The translations under genes were made by a program, and so were the position numbers. Below are positions 56,848-64,000 of a stretch of DNA of 64,000 nt, piece by piece. Source of the stretch: Deinococcus depolymerans (GTDB lineage Bacteria; Deinococcota; Deinococci; Deinococcales; Deinococcaceae); assembly GCF_039522025.1 (NCBI RefSeq), contig NZ_BAAADB010000012.1:206131-270130 (forward strand), given 5' to 3'. How positions within the stretch are numbered: position 1 is the stretch's first letter; every line of letters begins with the position of its first letter. Below the pieces are notes generated by a model, which saw only the letters and a program-made list of their open reading frames with translations, was not told where the DNA came from and searched no databases.

Positions 56848-57498
56848 GTGCATGAACTGCAATGGACGCCCATCACGCTGGAAACCGGCCTGCGCATCCT
56901 GGACCTGATCGGGGTGGTGGCCTTCGCCATGTCGGGGGCGCTGCTGGGCGTGCGTAAACGCTTCGACCTGTTCGGGGTGCTGGTGCTGGGCTGCGTGACC
57001 GCCGTCGGTGGCGGCGCGATCCGCGACACCCTGACCGGACAGACGCCGCCGCTGTTCCTGCGCGACGAGACGTACCTGTGGGCGGCCCTGATCGGCTCGG
57101 CGCTGGCCTTCGCGTTCGGTGAGCGACTGGCACGCTTCGAACGGACCCTCAGCGTGTTCGACACGGCCGGACTGGCCCTGTTCGCGGGGTCCGGCGCGAT
57201 CGGCGCGATCAACATCGGCCTGGGGCCGCTGGGCGTGGTGTTCGCCGGGATGCTGTCCGGCGTGGGCGGCGGCATCATCCGCGACCTGATCGCCAACGAG
57301 GTCCCGGAAATCATGTACCGCCGCGACCAGCTGTACGCCACCGCCGCCGCCGCCGGAGCGCTGACCGTGTGGCTGCTGCACGCGCACGCCACGCCGTTCC
57401 AGTCGCAGTTCGCGGGCGCGGCCGTGGTCGTCGCGCTGCGCTGGCTGTCGCGGCGCGGCTGGGTGAAACTCCCGGTGCGCCGCCTCCCCGGAAGCTGA
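56848..57498 (+). CDS. TRIC/UPF0126-family cation channel protein
   Basis: A 216-residue membrane protein with about seven helices in two repeats. Each repeat has the glycine-rich pattern of the family: [20 protein letters not shown] (about residue 51) and [20 protein letters not shown] (about residue 138). Bacterial and eukaryotic TRIC channels of this fold form homotrimeric cation pores. TACAGT ends 6 nt before the GTG at 56848. It is a single gene. Confidence 0.9.
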   Translation: MHELQWTPITLETGLRILDLIGVVAFAMSGALLGVRKRFDLFGVLVLGCVTAVGGGAIRDTLTGQTPPLFLRDETYLWAALIGSALAFAFGERLARFERTLSVFDTAGLALFAGSGAIGAINIGLGPLGVVFAGMLSGVGGGIIRDLIANEVPEIMYRRDQLYATAAAAGALTVWLLHAHATPFQSQFAGAAVVVALRWLSRRGWVKLPVRRLPGS

Positions 57499-57564
57499 AC
57501 GGCCCCGCACGCAGGTAAGCCTTCCCACCGTTCGGCAGGGACCGCGACTGGTACAACGGCAGGC

Positions 57565-58920
57565 ATGATCCATGACACCCGCGTGCAGGTCCTGCGGCCC
57601 GGCACGCCCCGCCGCCAGGGGTTCGTGCTGCTGTGGGTGCAGGCCAGCGTCCGCACCCGCGACAACCACGCCCTGGAATACGCCTTGCGCGAGGCCAACC
57701 GCCTGAACCTGCCCCTGGTCGCCGTGTTCGGCCTGACGCCCGGTTACCCCGAGGCGAACGCCCGCCACTACGCCTACCTGCTCGAGGGCCTGCGGGACCT
57801 GCGTGCCAACCTCGCCGCGCGGGACGTGCCGCTGCGCGTGACCCTGGGCAGCCCGCCCGAGGTGGCCCTGAACGCGGCGGGGGAGGGCGCGGCGCTCGTC
57901 GTGACCGACGTGGGCTACACCCGCCTGCAACGCGAGTGGCGCGGGTGGCTGGCCGACCGCCTGGATGTTCCGCTCGTGCAGGTGGAATCCGAGGCGGTCA
58001 TTCCCGTGGGCGTGGTCAGCGGCAAGCAGGAGTACGCGGCGCGCACCATCCGCCCCAAGATCCACCGGCTGTGGCACGACCACCTCGTCCCACTCGACAT
58101 CCACGACCTGAAACGCCGGGCGCGCGACTGGGACGGCGGCGAGGACGTCACCGACCCCACCCGCCTCCTGAAGACCCTCCCCATCGACCACAGCGTCCCC
58201 CCCGGCGAGGAGGAAGGCGGCGAGAACGCCGCGCACGACCTGCTCGAAGACTTCATCACCCGCAAACTCGACGGGTACGCCGCGCGGCGAAGCGACCCCA
58301 CCGTGGACGGCAGCAGCCGCCTCAGCGCGCACCTGCACTACGGACACCTCTCCCCGCTGACCGCCGCGCTCGCCGCGCGCGAACACCCCGGCCCGGACAC
58401 CGACGCCTTCCTGGAAGAACTGATCGTGCGGCGCGAACTCAGCTTCAACTACACCACCTACAACCCCCACTACGACCGCTACGCGGGCCTCCCCGCCTGG
58501 GCCCGTGCCACCCTGGAAGAACACGCCGGAGACCGCCGCGAGTACACCTACACCCGCGATCAGCTGGACGCCGCGCAGACGCACGACCCGTACTGGAACG
58601 CCGCGCAACGCCAGATGACCCGCACCGGCCGCATGCACAACTACATGCGCATGTACTGGGGCAAGAAAGTCATCGAATGGACACCCACCCCCCAGCAGGC
58701 CTTCGACACGCTGCTGTGGCTGAACAACCGCCACGAACAGGACGGCCGCGACCCGAACTCCTGGGTGGGCGTCGGCTGGGTGTTCGGCCTGCACGACCGC
58801 CCCTGGACGCGCCGCCCCATCTTCGGCACCGTCCGCTACATGAACGCCGGCGGCCTGAAACGCAAATTCGACATCGAAAAATACGCCCGGCAGTGGGGAG
58901 AAGAGGGGAAAAGCCCTTGA
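57565..58920 (+). CDS. phrB: Class II CPD photolyase
   Basis: A 451-residue flavoprotein that uses light to split cyclobutane pyrimidine dimers. The C-terminal [40 protein letters not shown] and [14 protein letters not shown] segments are the class II signature, distinct from class I PhrB and cryptochromes; the N-terminal Rossmann domain ([20 protein letters not shown]) fits too. D. radiodurans relies on other UV-repair routes, so this gene is a species difference. TACAAC lies 7 nt before the ATG. Confidence 0.94.
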   Translation: MIHDTRVQVLRPGTPRRQGFVLLWVQASVRTRDNHALEYALREANRLNLPLVAVFGLTPGYPEANARHYAYLLEGLRDLRANLAARDVPLRVTLGSPPEVALNAAGEGAALVVTDVGYTRLQREWRGWLADRLDVPLVQVESEAVIPVGVVSGKQEYAARTIRPKIHRLWHDHLVPLDIHDLKRRARDWDGGEDVTDPTRLLKTLPIDHSVPPGEEEGGENAAHDLLEDFITRKLDGYAARRSDPTVDGSSRLSAHLHYGHLSPLTAALAAREHPGPDTDAFLEELIVRRELSFNYTTYNPHYDRYAGLPAWARATLEEHAGDRREYTYTRDQLDAAQTHDPYWNAAQRQMTRTGRMHNYMRMYWGKKVIEWTPTPQQAFDTLLWLNNRHEQDGRDPNSWVGVGWVFGLHDRPWTRRPIFGTVRYMNAGGLKRKFDIEKYARQWGEEGKSP

Positions 58921-58961
58921 ACGTTGTCTGCCGCTGACGGCCCGTGTGCAAGAGTGACAGA

Positions 58962-59435
58962 GTGAATGCTGAGATCGCCGCGTTGATCGGTCAGCCGCTG
59001 AGGGAGGTGGTGTACTACCGCCCCTCTGAGTATGAAGACTGCGAATTGAACGGCCCGGCCGGGCATGATGTCGGTCAGGGTGTGGAACTCAGCTTCGATG
59101 GTGGGCACTGCTTCATCACCTGGGACACGACGCTGGAAGAAGAAATCCGGGTGCAGCCGGGCCGCCTGATCGACTGGCTCCTGTCCGGCTACTTCGAGCG
59201 CATGGGGAGCCACGCCGATTGGCAGCCACTCATCGAACGGCCCCTGACTGCCGTGCAGGTCGGTCAGAACGAGGTGAGGTTGAACTTTGGGATGCAGGAA
59301 GTTTTCATCGTCACTGCGGAAATCGACCCGCTGTCCGGGCAGATCGAAGGCAGAACCGACAACCTGGTGGTGTTCTTTGACGTGAATCAGCGGCAGGCGT
59401 TCTGGCAGCAGTATCCCGAACAGTCAGCCCCCTGA
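58962..59435 (+). CDS. Hypothetical acidic protein
   Basis: A 157-residue acidic protein (IAALIGQPLREVVYYRPSEY, VELSFDGGHCFITWDTTLEE, NLVVFFDVNQRQAFWQQYPE) with a mixed alpha/beta pattern that recalls small immunity-type or SMI1-like proteins, but no family match is certain. Its GC content is somewhat lower than its neighbours', hinting at transfer. The GTG at 58962 is preferred (AAGAGT 6 nt upstream); a GTG at 58944 is in frame. No toxin gene lies beside it. Confidence 0.65.
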   Translation: MNAEIAALIGQPLREVVYYRPSEYEDCELNGPAGHDVGQGVELSFDGGHCFITWDTTLEEEIRVQPGRLIDWLLSGYFERMGSHADWQPLIERPLTAVQVGQNEVRLNFGMQEVFIVTAEIDPLSGQIEGRTDNLVVFFDVNQRQAFWQQYPEQSAP

Positions 59436-59493
59436 ACACCAGACCGTTGCGTGCAGCGCAGCAGGCTCCCAGTTGAATCGCTAGAGTCCGCTC

Positions 59494-60510
59494 ATGACCG
59501 ACGCTGTCCCTCTTCCCGCGCTGCACGTGACGAGTGGCGGCACGCGCGTGTACACGCTGCCCGTGCGGGCCTTCCCGAACTTCCGCGCGAACGCCTACCT
59601 GCTGGTGCGTGGCGACCCGCACGCCCCGGCGTACGCGGCGCTGGTGGATACCGGCGGGTCTGGCCCGGACAACCTGGGGGACCTTCAGGCCGGACTGGCG
59701 GCGGTGCGGGCCGGTCACGGCGAGGCGGTGGGCCTGGACACCCTGAGTCGGATCGTGATCACGCATCCGCACCCGGACCACCTGGGCGGCCTGAGTGCCC
59801 TGCGGGGGCACACGGACGCGCCCGTGGCGGCGTTCCACAGCGCCGTGCCGTTCATCGAGGAGCCCGGCGTTCTCCGCGCGGCGTGGCTGACCCCGCCCGA
59901 CGCGCAGGCCGCGTGGCTGGGCCTGCCGCCCGGGAGCGAACTGGACGGCCGGGTCCGCCGACGGGGTGCGAACCTCAGCGTGCCGCGCGCCCTCCCCGTC
60001 GCCACGCCCCTGTGTGATGGGGACGTGCTGGACGACCTGCTGCACGTCATCCACACGCCGGGGCACGAGGGGAACCAGATCTGCCTGCGCGTGGACGACA
60101 TGCTGCTCAGCGCCGATCACCTGCTGCCGCTGAACTCCCCGCCGCTGATGCCTGCCCGCTTCCTGCGCGGCAGTGGCGTGGCGGCGTTCCTGGCGTCGCT
60201 GGACCGCGTGGAGGCGCTGGACGGCGTGACCCTCGCCCTGGGCGGGCACGACGGCCCCATGCGCGACCCCCGCGCCCGCATCCACGCGCTGCGCACCCGC
60301 ACGCACGAGAAACTGGACGGCCTGCTCGCCGCCTGCACGCACCCCATGACCATCCACGACCTGCTGCTGGCGCTGCACCCACGCCTGCGGTCCATTCAGG
60401 CGGTGCTGCTGCTCGACCAGACCGCCGCCCTCGCGGAGTATCTGGCTGGCACAGGCGCCCTGAGCGAGACTGCGCGCGGGGACGGCGCGGGCCTGTTCAC
60501 CCGCACCTGA
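59494..60510 (+). CDS. Metallo-beta-lactamase-fold hydrolase
   Basis: A 338-residue MBL-fold protein. [14 protein letters not shown] near residue 89 supplies the HxHxDH zinc motif, and [25 protein letters not shown] the second set of ligands. The C-terminal extension (about 90 residues, [17 protein letters not shown]) is a winged-helix-like tail found in MBL hydrolases similar to LACTB2. The substrate is unknown (thioester, RNA or lactone). TAGAGT ends 6 nt before the ATG. Confidence 0.9.
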   Translation: MTDAVPLPALHVTSGGTRVYTLPVRAFPNFRANAYLLVRGDPHAPAYAALVDTGGSGPDNLGDLQAGLAAVRAGHGEAVGLDTLSRIVITHPHPDHLGGLSALRGHTDAPVAAFHSAVPFIEEPGVLRAAWLTPPDAQAAWLGLPPGSELDGRVRRRGANLSVPRALPVATPLCDGDVLDDLLHVIHTPGHEGNQICLRVDDMLLSADHLLPLNSPPLMPARFLRGSGVAAFLASLDRVEALDGVTLALGGHDGPMRDPRARIHALRTRTHEKLDGLLAACTHPMTIHDLLLALHPRLRSIQAVLLLDQTAALAEYLAGTGALSETARGDGAGLFTRT

Positions 60511-60541
60511 ACCTGCGCGCCGTGCGGTACTCTGGAGCGTT

Positions 60542-61207
60542 ATGACCCCGGAGCGTTACGCGAAAATCATGCGGGTGCTGAGCCGACGCCAGCCGACCCT
60601 GACCGTCCTGATGGACCAGGTGAACAAACCCCACAACCTGTCCGCCATCATCCGCACCTGCGACGCCGTGGGCGTCCTCGAAGCGCACGCCGTGGCTCCC
60701 AAGGGCGGGAAACTCGCGGAATTCGAGGGGCACACCTTCGAAGCCACGAGCGGCAGCGCCCACAAGTGGGTGACCGTGAACCGCCACCAGGACGCCGCGC
60801 AGGCCGTCCGCGACCTCCAGGCGCAGGGCGTGCAGGTGCTCGCCACGCACCTCTCGCAGCGCAGCGTGGACTACCGCGACGCCGACTACACCCGCCCCAC
60901 CTGCGTGCTGCTGGGCGCCGAGAAGTGGGGCGTGGGCGACGAGGCCGCCGACGCTGCCGACGGGAACATCATCATTCCCATGTTCGGCATGGTGCAGAGC
61001 CTGAACGTGTCGGTCGCCGCCGCCACCATCCTGTTCGAGGCGCAACGCCAGCGGCTCGCCGCCGGGATGTACGACACGCCCCAACTGACCCCGCAGGCCC
61101 TCGCGGACCGCGCGTTCGAGTGGGCGTACCCGGACCTGGCCCCCGCCTACCGCGAGCGTGGCGAGGCGTACCCCCCGCTGGACGAGCACGGGCAGATCAT
61201 CGCCTGA
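60542..61207 (+). CDS. trmH: tRNA (guanosine-18-2'-O)-methyltransferase
   Basis: SPOUT-class enzyme that methylates G18 in the tRNA D-loop. The 221 residues have the TrmH marks: [36 protein letters not shown] and [20 protein letters not shown] (the knotted SAM site). It begins 31 nt after the MBL gene, but TACTCT lies 8 nt upstream of the ATG, so it has its own promoter. The next gene has its own too. Confidence 0.94.
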   Translation: MTPERYAKIMRVLSRRQPTLTVLMDQVNKPHNLSAIIRTCDAVGVLEAHAVAPKGGKLAEFEGHTFEATSGSAHKWVTVNRHQDAAQAVRDLQAQGVQVLATHLSQRSVDYRDADYTRPTCVLLGAEKWGVGDEAADAADGNIIIPMFGMVQSLNVSVAAATILFEAQRQRLAAGMYDTPQLTPQALADRAFEWAYPDLAPAYRERGEAYPPLDEHGQIIA

Positions 61208-61295
61208 CCGGTCACCCGCCCCCCGGCGCGGGTTGATGAGGGGCTGGTCATATGGGCTGACCGGCCCCCTTCGTGTCCGGCGTACACTGACAGAC

Positions 61296-62528
61296 ATGAG
61301 CGACCTTCTGGACACCATCCGCGACCTCGCCAAACCGACCGACAGCAAGATCCTGATGGTCGTCCTCGACGGCGTGGGCGGCCTGCCCCTCGAAACGAAC
61401 GGCGACACCGAACTCGCCGCCGCGAAGACCCCCAACCTCGACGCACTCGCCGCGCAGAGCCAGCTCGGGCAGGTCGAACTCGTCGGCGCCGGCATCACGC
61501 CCGGCAGCGGCCCCGGCCACCTCAGCCTCTTCGGGTACGACCCCCTGAAGTACATCGTCGGACGCGGCGCCCTCTCGGCCGTCGGGATCGGCGTGAAGCT
61601 CGGTGCCGGTGACGTCGCCGTGCGCGGCAACTTCGCCACCCTCGGCGACGACCGCATCGTGCAGGACCGCCGCGCCGGCCGCCCCAGCGACGAGAAGAAC
61701 GCCGAGATCGTCACCAAACTCAGGGCCGCCATCCCCGACATCGACGGCACCCCCGTCGAGATCTACACCGAGTCGGAGCACCGCTTCGTGGTCGTCTTCC
61801 GCGCCAGCGGCGGCAGCCCCCTCGGCGCGAACCTCAGCGACGTCGACCCCCAGGCGACCGGCGTGCCCCCCATGACCGCCCAGGCCCACGACGACGCCAG
61901 CCAGAAAACCGCCCACCTCGTCAACGCCTTCGTGCAGCGCGCCGAAACCGCCCTCAAGGACGAGACGCAGGTCAACGGCGTCCTCTTCCGCGGATACAGC
62001 GACGTCCCCCACTTCCCCAGCTTCGACGCCGCCTACCAGCTCAAGGCCGCCTGCATCGCCAGCTACCCCATGTACAAGGGCCTCGCCAGCCTCGTCGGCA
62101 TGGACGTCCTCACCGTGCAGGGCGAAGAAGACGCCCTCGACGGCAAAGTCCAGGCGCTGCGCGACAACTGGGACAAGTACGACTTCTTCTACTTCCACGT
62201 CAAGAAAACCGACAGCACCGGCGAGGACGGCGACTTCAAAGCCAAAGTCAAGAAAATTGAACTCTTCGACGCCCTGCTGCCCCAGCTCCTCGCGCTGAAC
62301 CCTGACGTCATCGCCATCGTCGGCGACCACAGCACCCCCAGCAAACTCGCCACCCACTCCTGGCACCCCGTCCCGCTCCTCATCCGCAGCAACTACGGAC
62401 GCAAGGACCTCGCCCAGCGCTACACCGAAGACGAAGCCCTGAAAGGCAGCCTCGGCCTGCGCAAAGGCACCGACCTCATGCCGCTCCTCATGGCCAACGC
62501 CCTGAAACTCAACAAGTACGGCGCGTAA
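61296..62528 (+). CDS. apgM: 2,3-bisphosphoglycerate-independent phosphoglycerate mutase (ApgM type)
   Basis: Glycolytic enzyme that interconverts 3- and 2-phosphoglycerate; of the archaeal-type aPGAM family. The 410 residues include [10 protein letters not shown] (metal and substrate Asp), [12 protein letters not shown] (nucleophile Ser region) and [20 protein letters not shown] near the end. TACACT lies 7 nt before the ATG, so it is probably leaderless. Codons are almost exclusively C-ending, as in der, indicating high expression. A hairpin with T-tract follows. Confidence 0.95.
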   Translation: MSDLLDTIRDLAKPTDSKILMVVLDGVGGLPLETNGDTELAAAKTPNLDALAAQSQLGQVELVGAGITPGSGPGHLSLFGYDPLKYIVGRGALSAVGIGVKLGAGDVAVRGNFATLGDDRIVQDRRAGRPSDEKNAEIVTKLRAAIPDIDGTPVEIYTESEHRFVVVFRASGGSPLGANLSDVDPQATGVPPMTAQAHDDASQKTAHLVNAFVQRAETALKDETQVNGVLFRGYSDVPHFPSFDAAYQLKAACIASYPMYKGLASLVGMDVLTVQGEEDALDGKVQALRDNWDKYDFFYFHVKKTDSTGEDGDFKAKVKKIELFDALLPQLLALNPDVIAIVGDHSTPSKLATHSWHPVPLLIRSNYGRKDLAQRYTEDEALKGSLGLRKGTDLMPLLMANALKLNKYGA

Positions 62529-62548
62529 CCACAACCTTCCCCGCACGG

Positions 62549-62580
62549 CCCCCTCGCCCCCCCGGCGGAGGGGTCGTTTC
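62549..62580 (+). terminator. Terminator after apgM
   Basis: CCCCTC (62550-62555) pairs with GAGGGG (62568-62573), extended by GCC/GGC, followed by TCGTTTC. Confidence 0.65.
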
Positions 62581-62674
62581 CGCAACCCAACCTCAACCCC
62601 CCATTCAGCCCAGGGTCAGATTCACACGGCAAGGTGAAACCAACACGTTCCAGGACGGAACACGGAGGACCACC

Positions 62675-63172
62675 ATGCACAGAGCCATCCTGACCACCGC
62701 CCTCGCGGCCACCCTCGCCAGCGCCAGCGCCCAGACCCTCAGCGTCAACATCAACGCCAGCCTCCAGTACCCCAGCGTCATCCAGACCACCGCCAACCTC
62801 CTCAACCTCCTCAGCCAGGGCGTCAAAGTCACCCTCCTCACCCCCACCAACCAACCCGCCGCCACCCTCGGCAGCGGCGGCATCGTCGTCAACCCCGCCT
62901 ACCCCACCACCCGCCTCACCCAGGTCCAGGTCATGACCCAGGTCCCCGGCACCACCACCTACGCCAGAGAGATCTACCCCCTCGCGCAACCCATCACCAC
63001 CGCCCAACCCCTCACCGCGCAGAGCATCGTCGTCAAAGCCAAAGACGGCACCCGCCAACCCCTCATGAACGTCATGGCCCGCCAGGCCGCCTGGGCCAAA
63101 GCCCCCGGCCTGCAGAAAAAACCCGGCGGGATGCCACCCGGCCAGTACAAGAAAAGCCAGGGCAACAAGTAA
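62675..63172 (+). CDS. Small exported protein, unknown
   Basis: A 165-residue secreted protein. The signal peptide (AILTTALAATLASASAQT) ends in ASA-Q. The mature part is Thr/Gln/Val-rich (TLSVNINASLQYPSVIQTTA, LTQVQVMTQVPGTTTYARE) and ends basic (KKPGGMPPGQYKKSQGNK). No family is recognised. CGGAGG lies 7 nt before the ATG. Codons are strongly C-ending, suggesting high expression. It sits between two terminators and is monocistronic. Confidence 0.78.
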   Translation: MHRAILTTALAATLASASAQTLSVNINASLQYPSVIQTTANLLNLLSQGVKVTLLTPTNQPAATLGSGGIVVNPAYPTTRLTQVQVMTQVPGTTTYAREIYPLAQPITTAQPLTAQSIVVKAKDGTRQPLMNVMARQAAWAKAPGLQKKPGGMPPGQYKKSQGNK

Positions 63173-63187
63173 TCCCAGCCCCACAGA

Positions 63188-63209
63188 CCCCTCCCACGCG
63201 GAGGGGTTT
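63188..63209 (+). terminator. Terminator after the small exported protein
   Basis: CCCCTC (63188-63193) / GAGGGG (63201-63206) hairpin with a 7-nt loop, then TTT. Confidence 0.65.
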
Positions 63210-63224
63210 CTCCTATCCTGACCC

Positions 63225-63773
63225 ATGCCCCCCAGAGCCCTCCTGATCCTCGACCTGGACGAAACCCTCTGGCACGGCACCCCCGACCCCACCCACACCA
63301 CCGCCCATATCACCCTCCGCCCCCACCTGCGCGACTTCCTCCAGAGCACCAGCGCCGCGTACGACCACGCCATCTGGACTGCCGCCAGCCTCGACTGGAT
63401 GCACGCCGGACTCCAACTCATCCACACCGAAACCGGCCTCGACCTCACCCACACCGCCGCATTCCTCTGGCACCGCGACCGCTGCTCCTGGCACCGCGAC
63501 GAACACGGCGACCTCCAACCCCGCAAACCCGCCCGGAAACTCCGCGCCACCTGGATACGATCCCGCTACCCCCGCGAACGCATCCTCGCCATTGACGACC
63601 GACCCCAGAACTGGGCCTCCGGTTACGGCCATCTCGTCCGCGTCACCCCCTGGACCGGCGACCCCACCGACGACGAACTGCCCCGCCTAGCCCGGTACCT
63701 GCTGAGCATCGCGGACACGCCCGACCTGCGGCGGGTGGAGAAGCGGGGGTGGCGGGGTCGGGTTCTGGACTGA
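63225..63773 (+). CDS. HAD-superfamily phosphatase, FCP1/NIF-like
   Basis: A 182-residue HAD phosphatase. LLILDLDETLW at the N terminus has the catalytic DLDET motif of the FCP1/SCP (NIF) subgroup; AIWTAASLDWMHAGLQLI supplies motif II and ILAIDDRPQNW the C-terminal acidic pair. In bacteria these small enzymes have unknown targets. TATCCT ends 5 nt before the ATG. It follows a terminator and is a single gene. Confidence 0.88.
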   Translation: MPPRALLILDLDETLWHGTPDPTHTTAHITLRPHLRDFLQSTSAAYDHAIWTAASLDWMHAGLQLIHTETGLDLTHTAAFLWHRDRCSWHRDEHGDLQPRKPARKLRATWIRSRYPRERILAIDDRPQNWASGYGHLVRVTPWTGDPTDDELPRLARYLLSIADTPDLRRVEKRGWRGRVLD

Positions 63774-63809
63774 TTGTTTGATTGGTTGCGCCTGCGGCGG
63801 GCTGCCCCA

Positions 63810-63865
63810 CCCCCCAGCCCCCTCCACAAGCGGCTCATACGAGTACCCCAGAGGGGCAGGGGGGG
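63810..63865. repeat. Imperfect C-rich/G-rich inverted repeat
   Basis: CCCCCCAGCCCCCTC at the left pairs imperfectly with GAGGGGCAGGGGGG at the right across a 27-nt gap. It may act as a terminator between convergent genes. The rest of 63774-63917 holds nothing recognised. Confidence 0.5.
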
Positions 63866-63917
63866 CTTACGTTGGCACTGGGCAAGCAAGAGTTTCCACT
63901 TCCCTGCCGATGTCGTG

Positions 63918-64000
63918 TCACGCGGCCTTAAGCAGGAGTCCGTCCTGCTCCATCCCGGTCAGGACGTACTTTTCAGCATTCTGAGCTGCCTGCCGTTGTG
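63918..64000 (-). CDS. C-terminal end of a gene cut by the window edge
   Basis: An open minus-strand frame enters from the right edge and stops at TGA (63918-63920). The last residues read RQAAQNAEKYVLTGMEQ and then DGLLLKAA. This is too short to assign; a transposase end is one possibility. Confidence 0.35.
   Translation of the reverse strand, partial: QRQAAQNAEKYVLTGMEQDGLLLKAA

Overview
The window is a very GC-rich bacterial chromosome segment that I assign to the genus Deinococcus. The reasons are the protein content (a FrnE-type disulfide isomerase with an extra C-terminal CX4C pair, an alkyltransferase-like protein, S-layer/peptidoglycan-type envelope proteins, an HD-Pnk), the many genes whose start codon lies only 5-8 nt after a TANNNT -10 box (leaderless mRNAs, established for this genus), and several families of small dispersed repeats. 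No tRNA, rRNA or CRISPR array was seen.

Layout. 1-2.7 kb: 3' truncated transketolase with a promoter/hairpin unit upstream, and a tandem-GNAT acetyltransferase. 2.9-7.6 kb, minus strand: a secreted-protein operon (DUF1800, DUF1501, a CxxCH/calcium-loop protein) and an ECF sigma/anti-sigma/RseB-like envelope-stress module. 7.6-10.7 kb: DtxR/MntR-type regulator followed by the cobalamin nucleotide-loop genes cobS, cobC and cobT. 11-13.6 kb: small membrane protein, trpF, a cluster of five perfect DnaA boxes, and an alkaline-phosphatase-superfamily enzyme. 13.7-17 kb: a two-gene unit with a DUF4132-type protein. 17.2-22.2 kb: an RNA-repair cluster (nucleotidyltransferase with a frameshift, RNA ligase, HD-Pnk, second nucleotidyltransferase, kinase-phosphatase). 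22.3-29.5 kb: corA, crcB/fluC, xseA, rhodanese, der, vanadium-haloperoxidase-like lipoprotein. 29.7-38.6 kb: copper-amine-oxidase-N-domain protein, ftsH, frnE, peptidoglycan-binding protein, AMIN amidase, ATL, cytochrome c. 38.7-43.4 kb: ABC exporter, a 1.7-kb IS982-like element carrying a methyltransferase passenger, TM2 protein, menG. 43.5-52.4 kb: kbl, LLM oxidoreductase, two lipoproteins, lpdA, hemW, PaaI thioesterase, small proteins, VOC protein. 52.6-64 kb: AEC transporter, HerA-like ATPase, rpmF, TRIC-type channel, class II photolyase, MBL hydrolase, trmH, apgM, a secreted small protein, a HAD/FCP1-like phosphatase, and a truncated ORF end.

The most notable non-routine content is (i) the RNA-repair cluster, with two different end-healing enzymes, a ligase and two COG3541-type nucleotidyltransferases; (ii) a five-copy promoter-terminator element with a fixed architecture (CTGCATA about 71 bp and TTTTC 23 bp upstream of the -35, and a conserved CCTGCATACCGCGC spacer), which makes very short predicted RNAs; (iii) an about 157-bp dispersed repeat with ATACGGACT/AGTCCGTAT ends that in all seven full copies supplies the final A of an adjacent gene's TGA stop codon; (iv) a passenger-carrying IS with 19-bp perfect inverted repeats and a 5-bp target duplication; (v) leaderless micro-ORFs whose stop overlaps the start of crcB, ftsH and a phosphatase-superfamily gene; and (vi) a palindromic GGCAGATGGC-type repeat inserted in frame inside hemW and the HerA-like gene.
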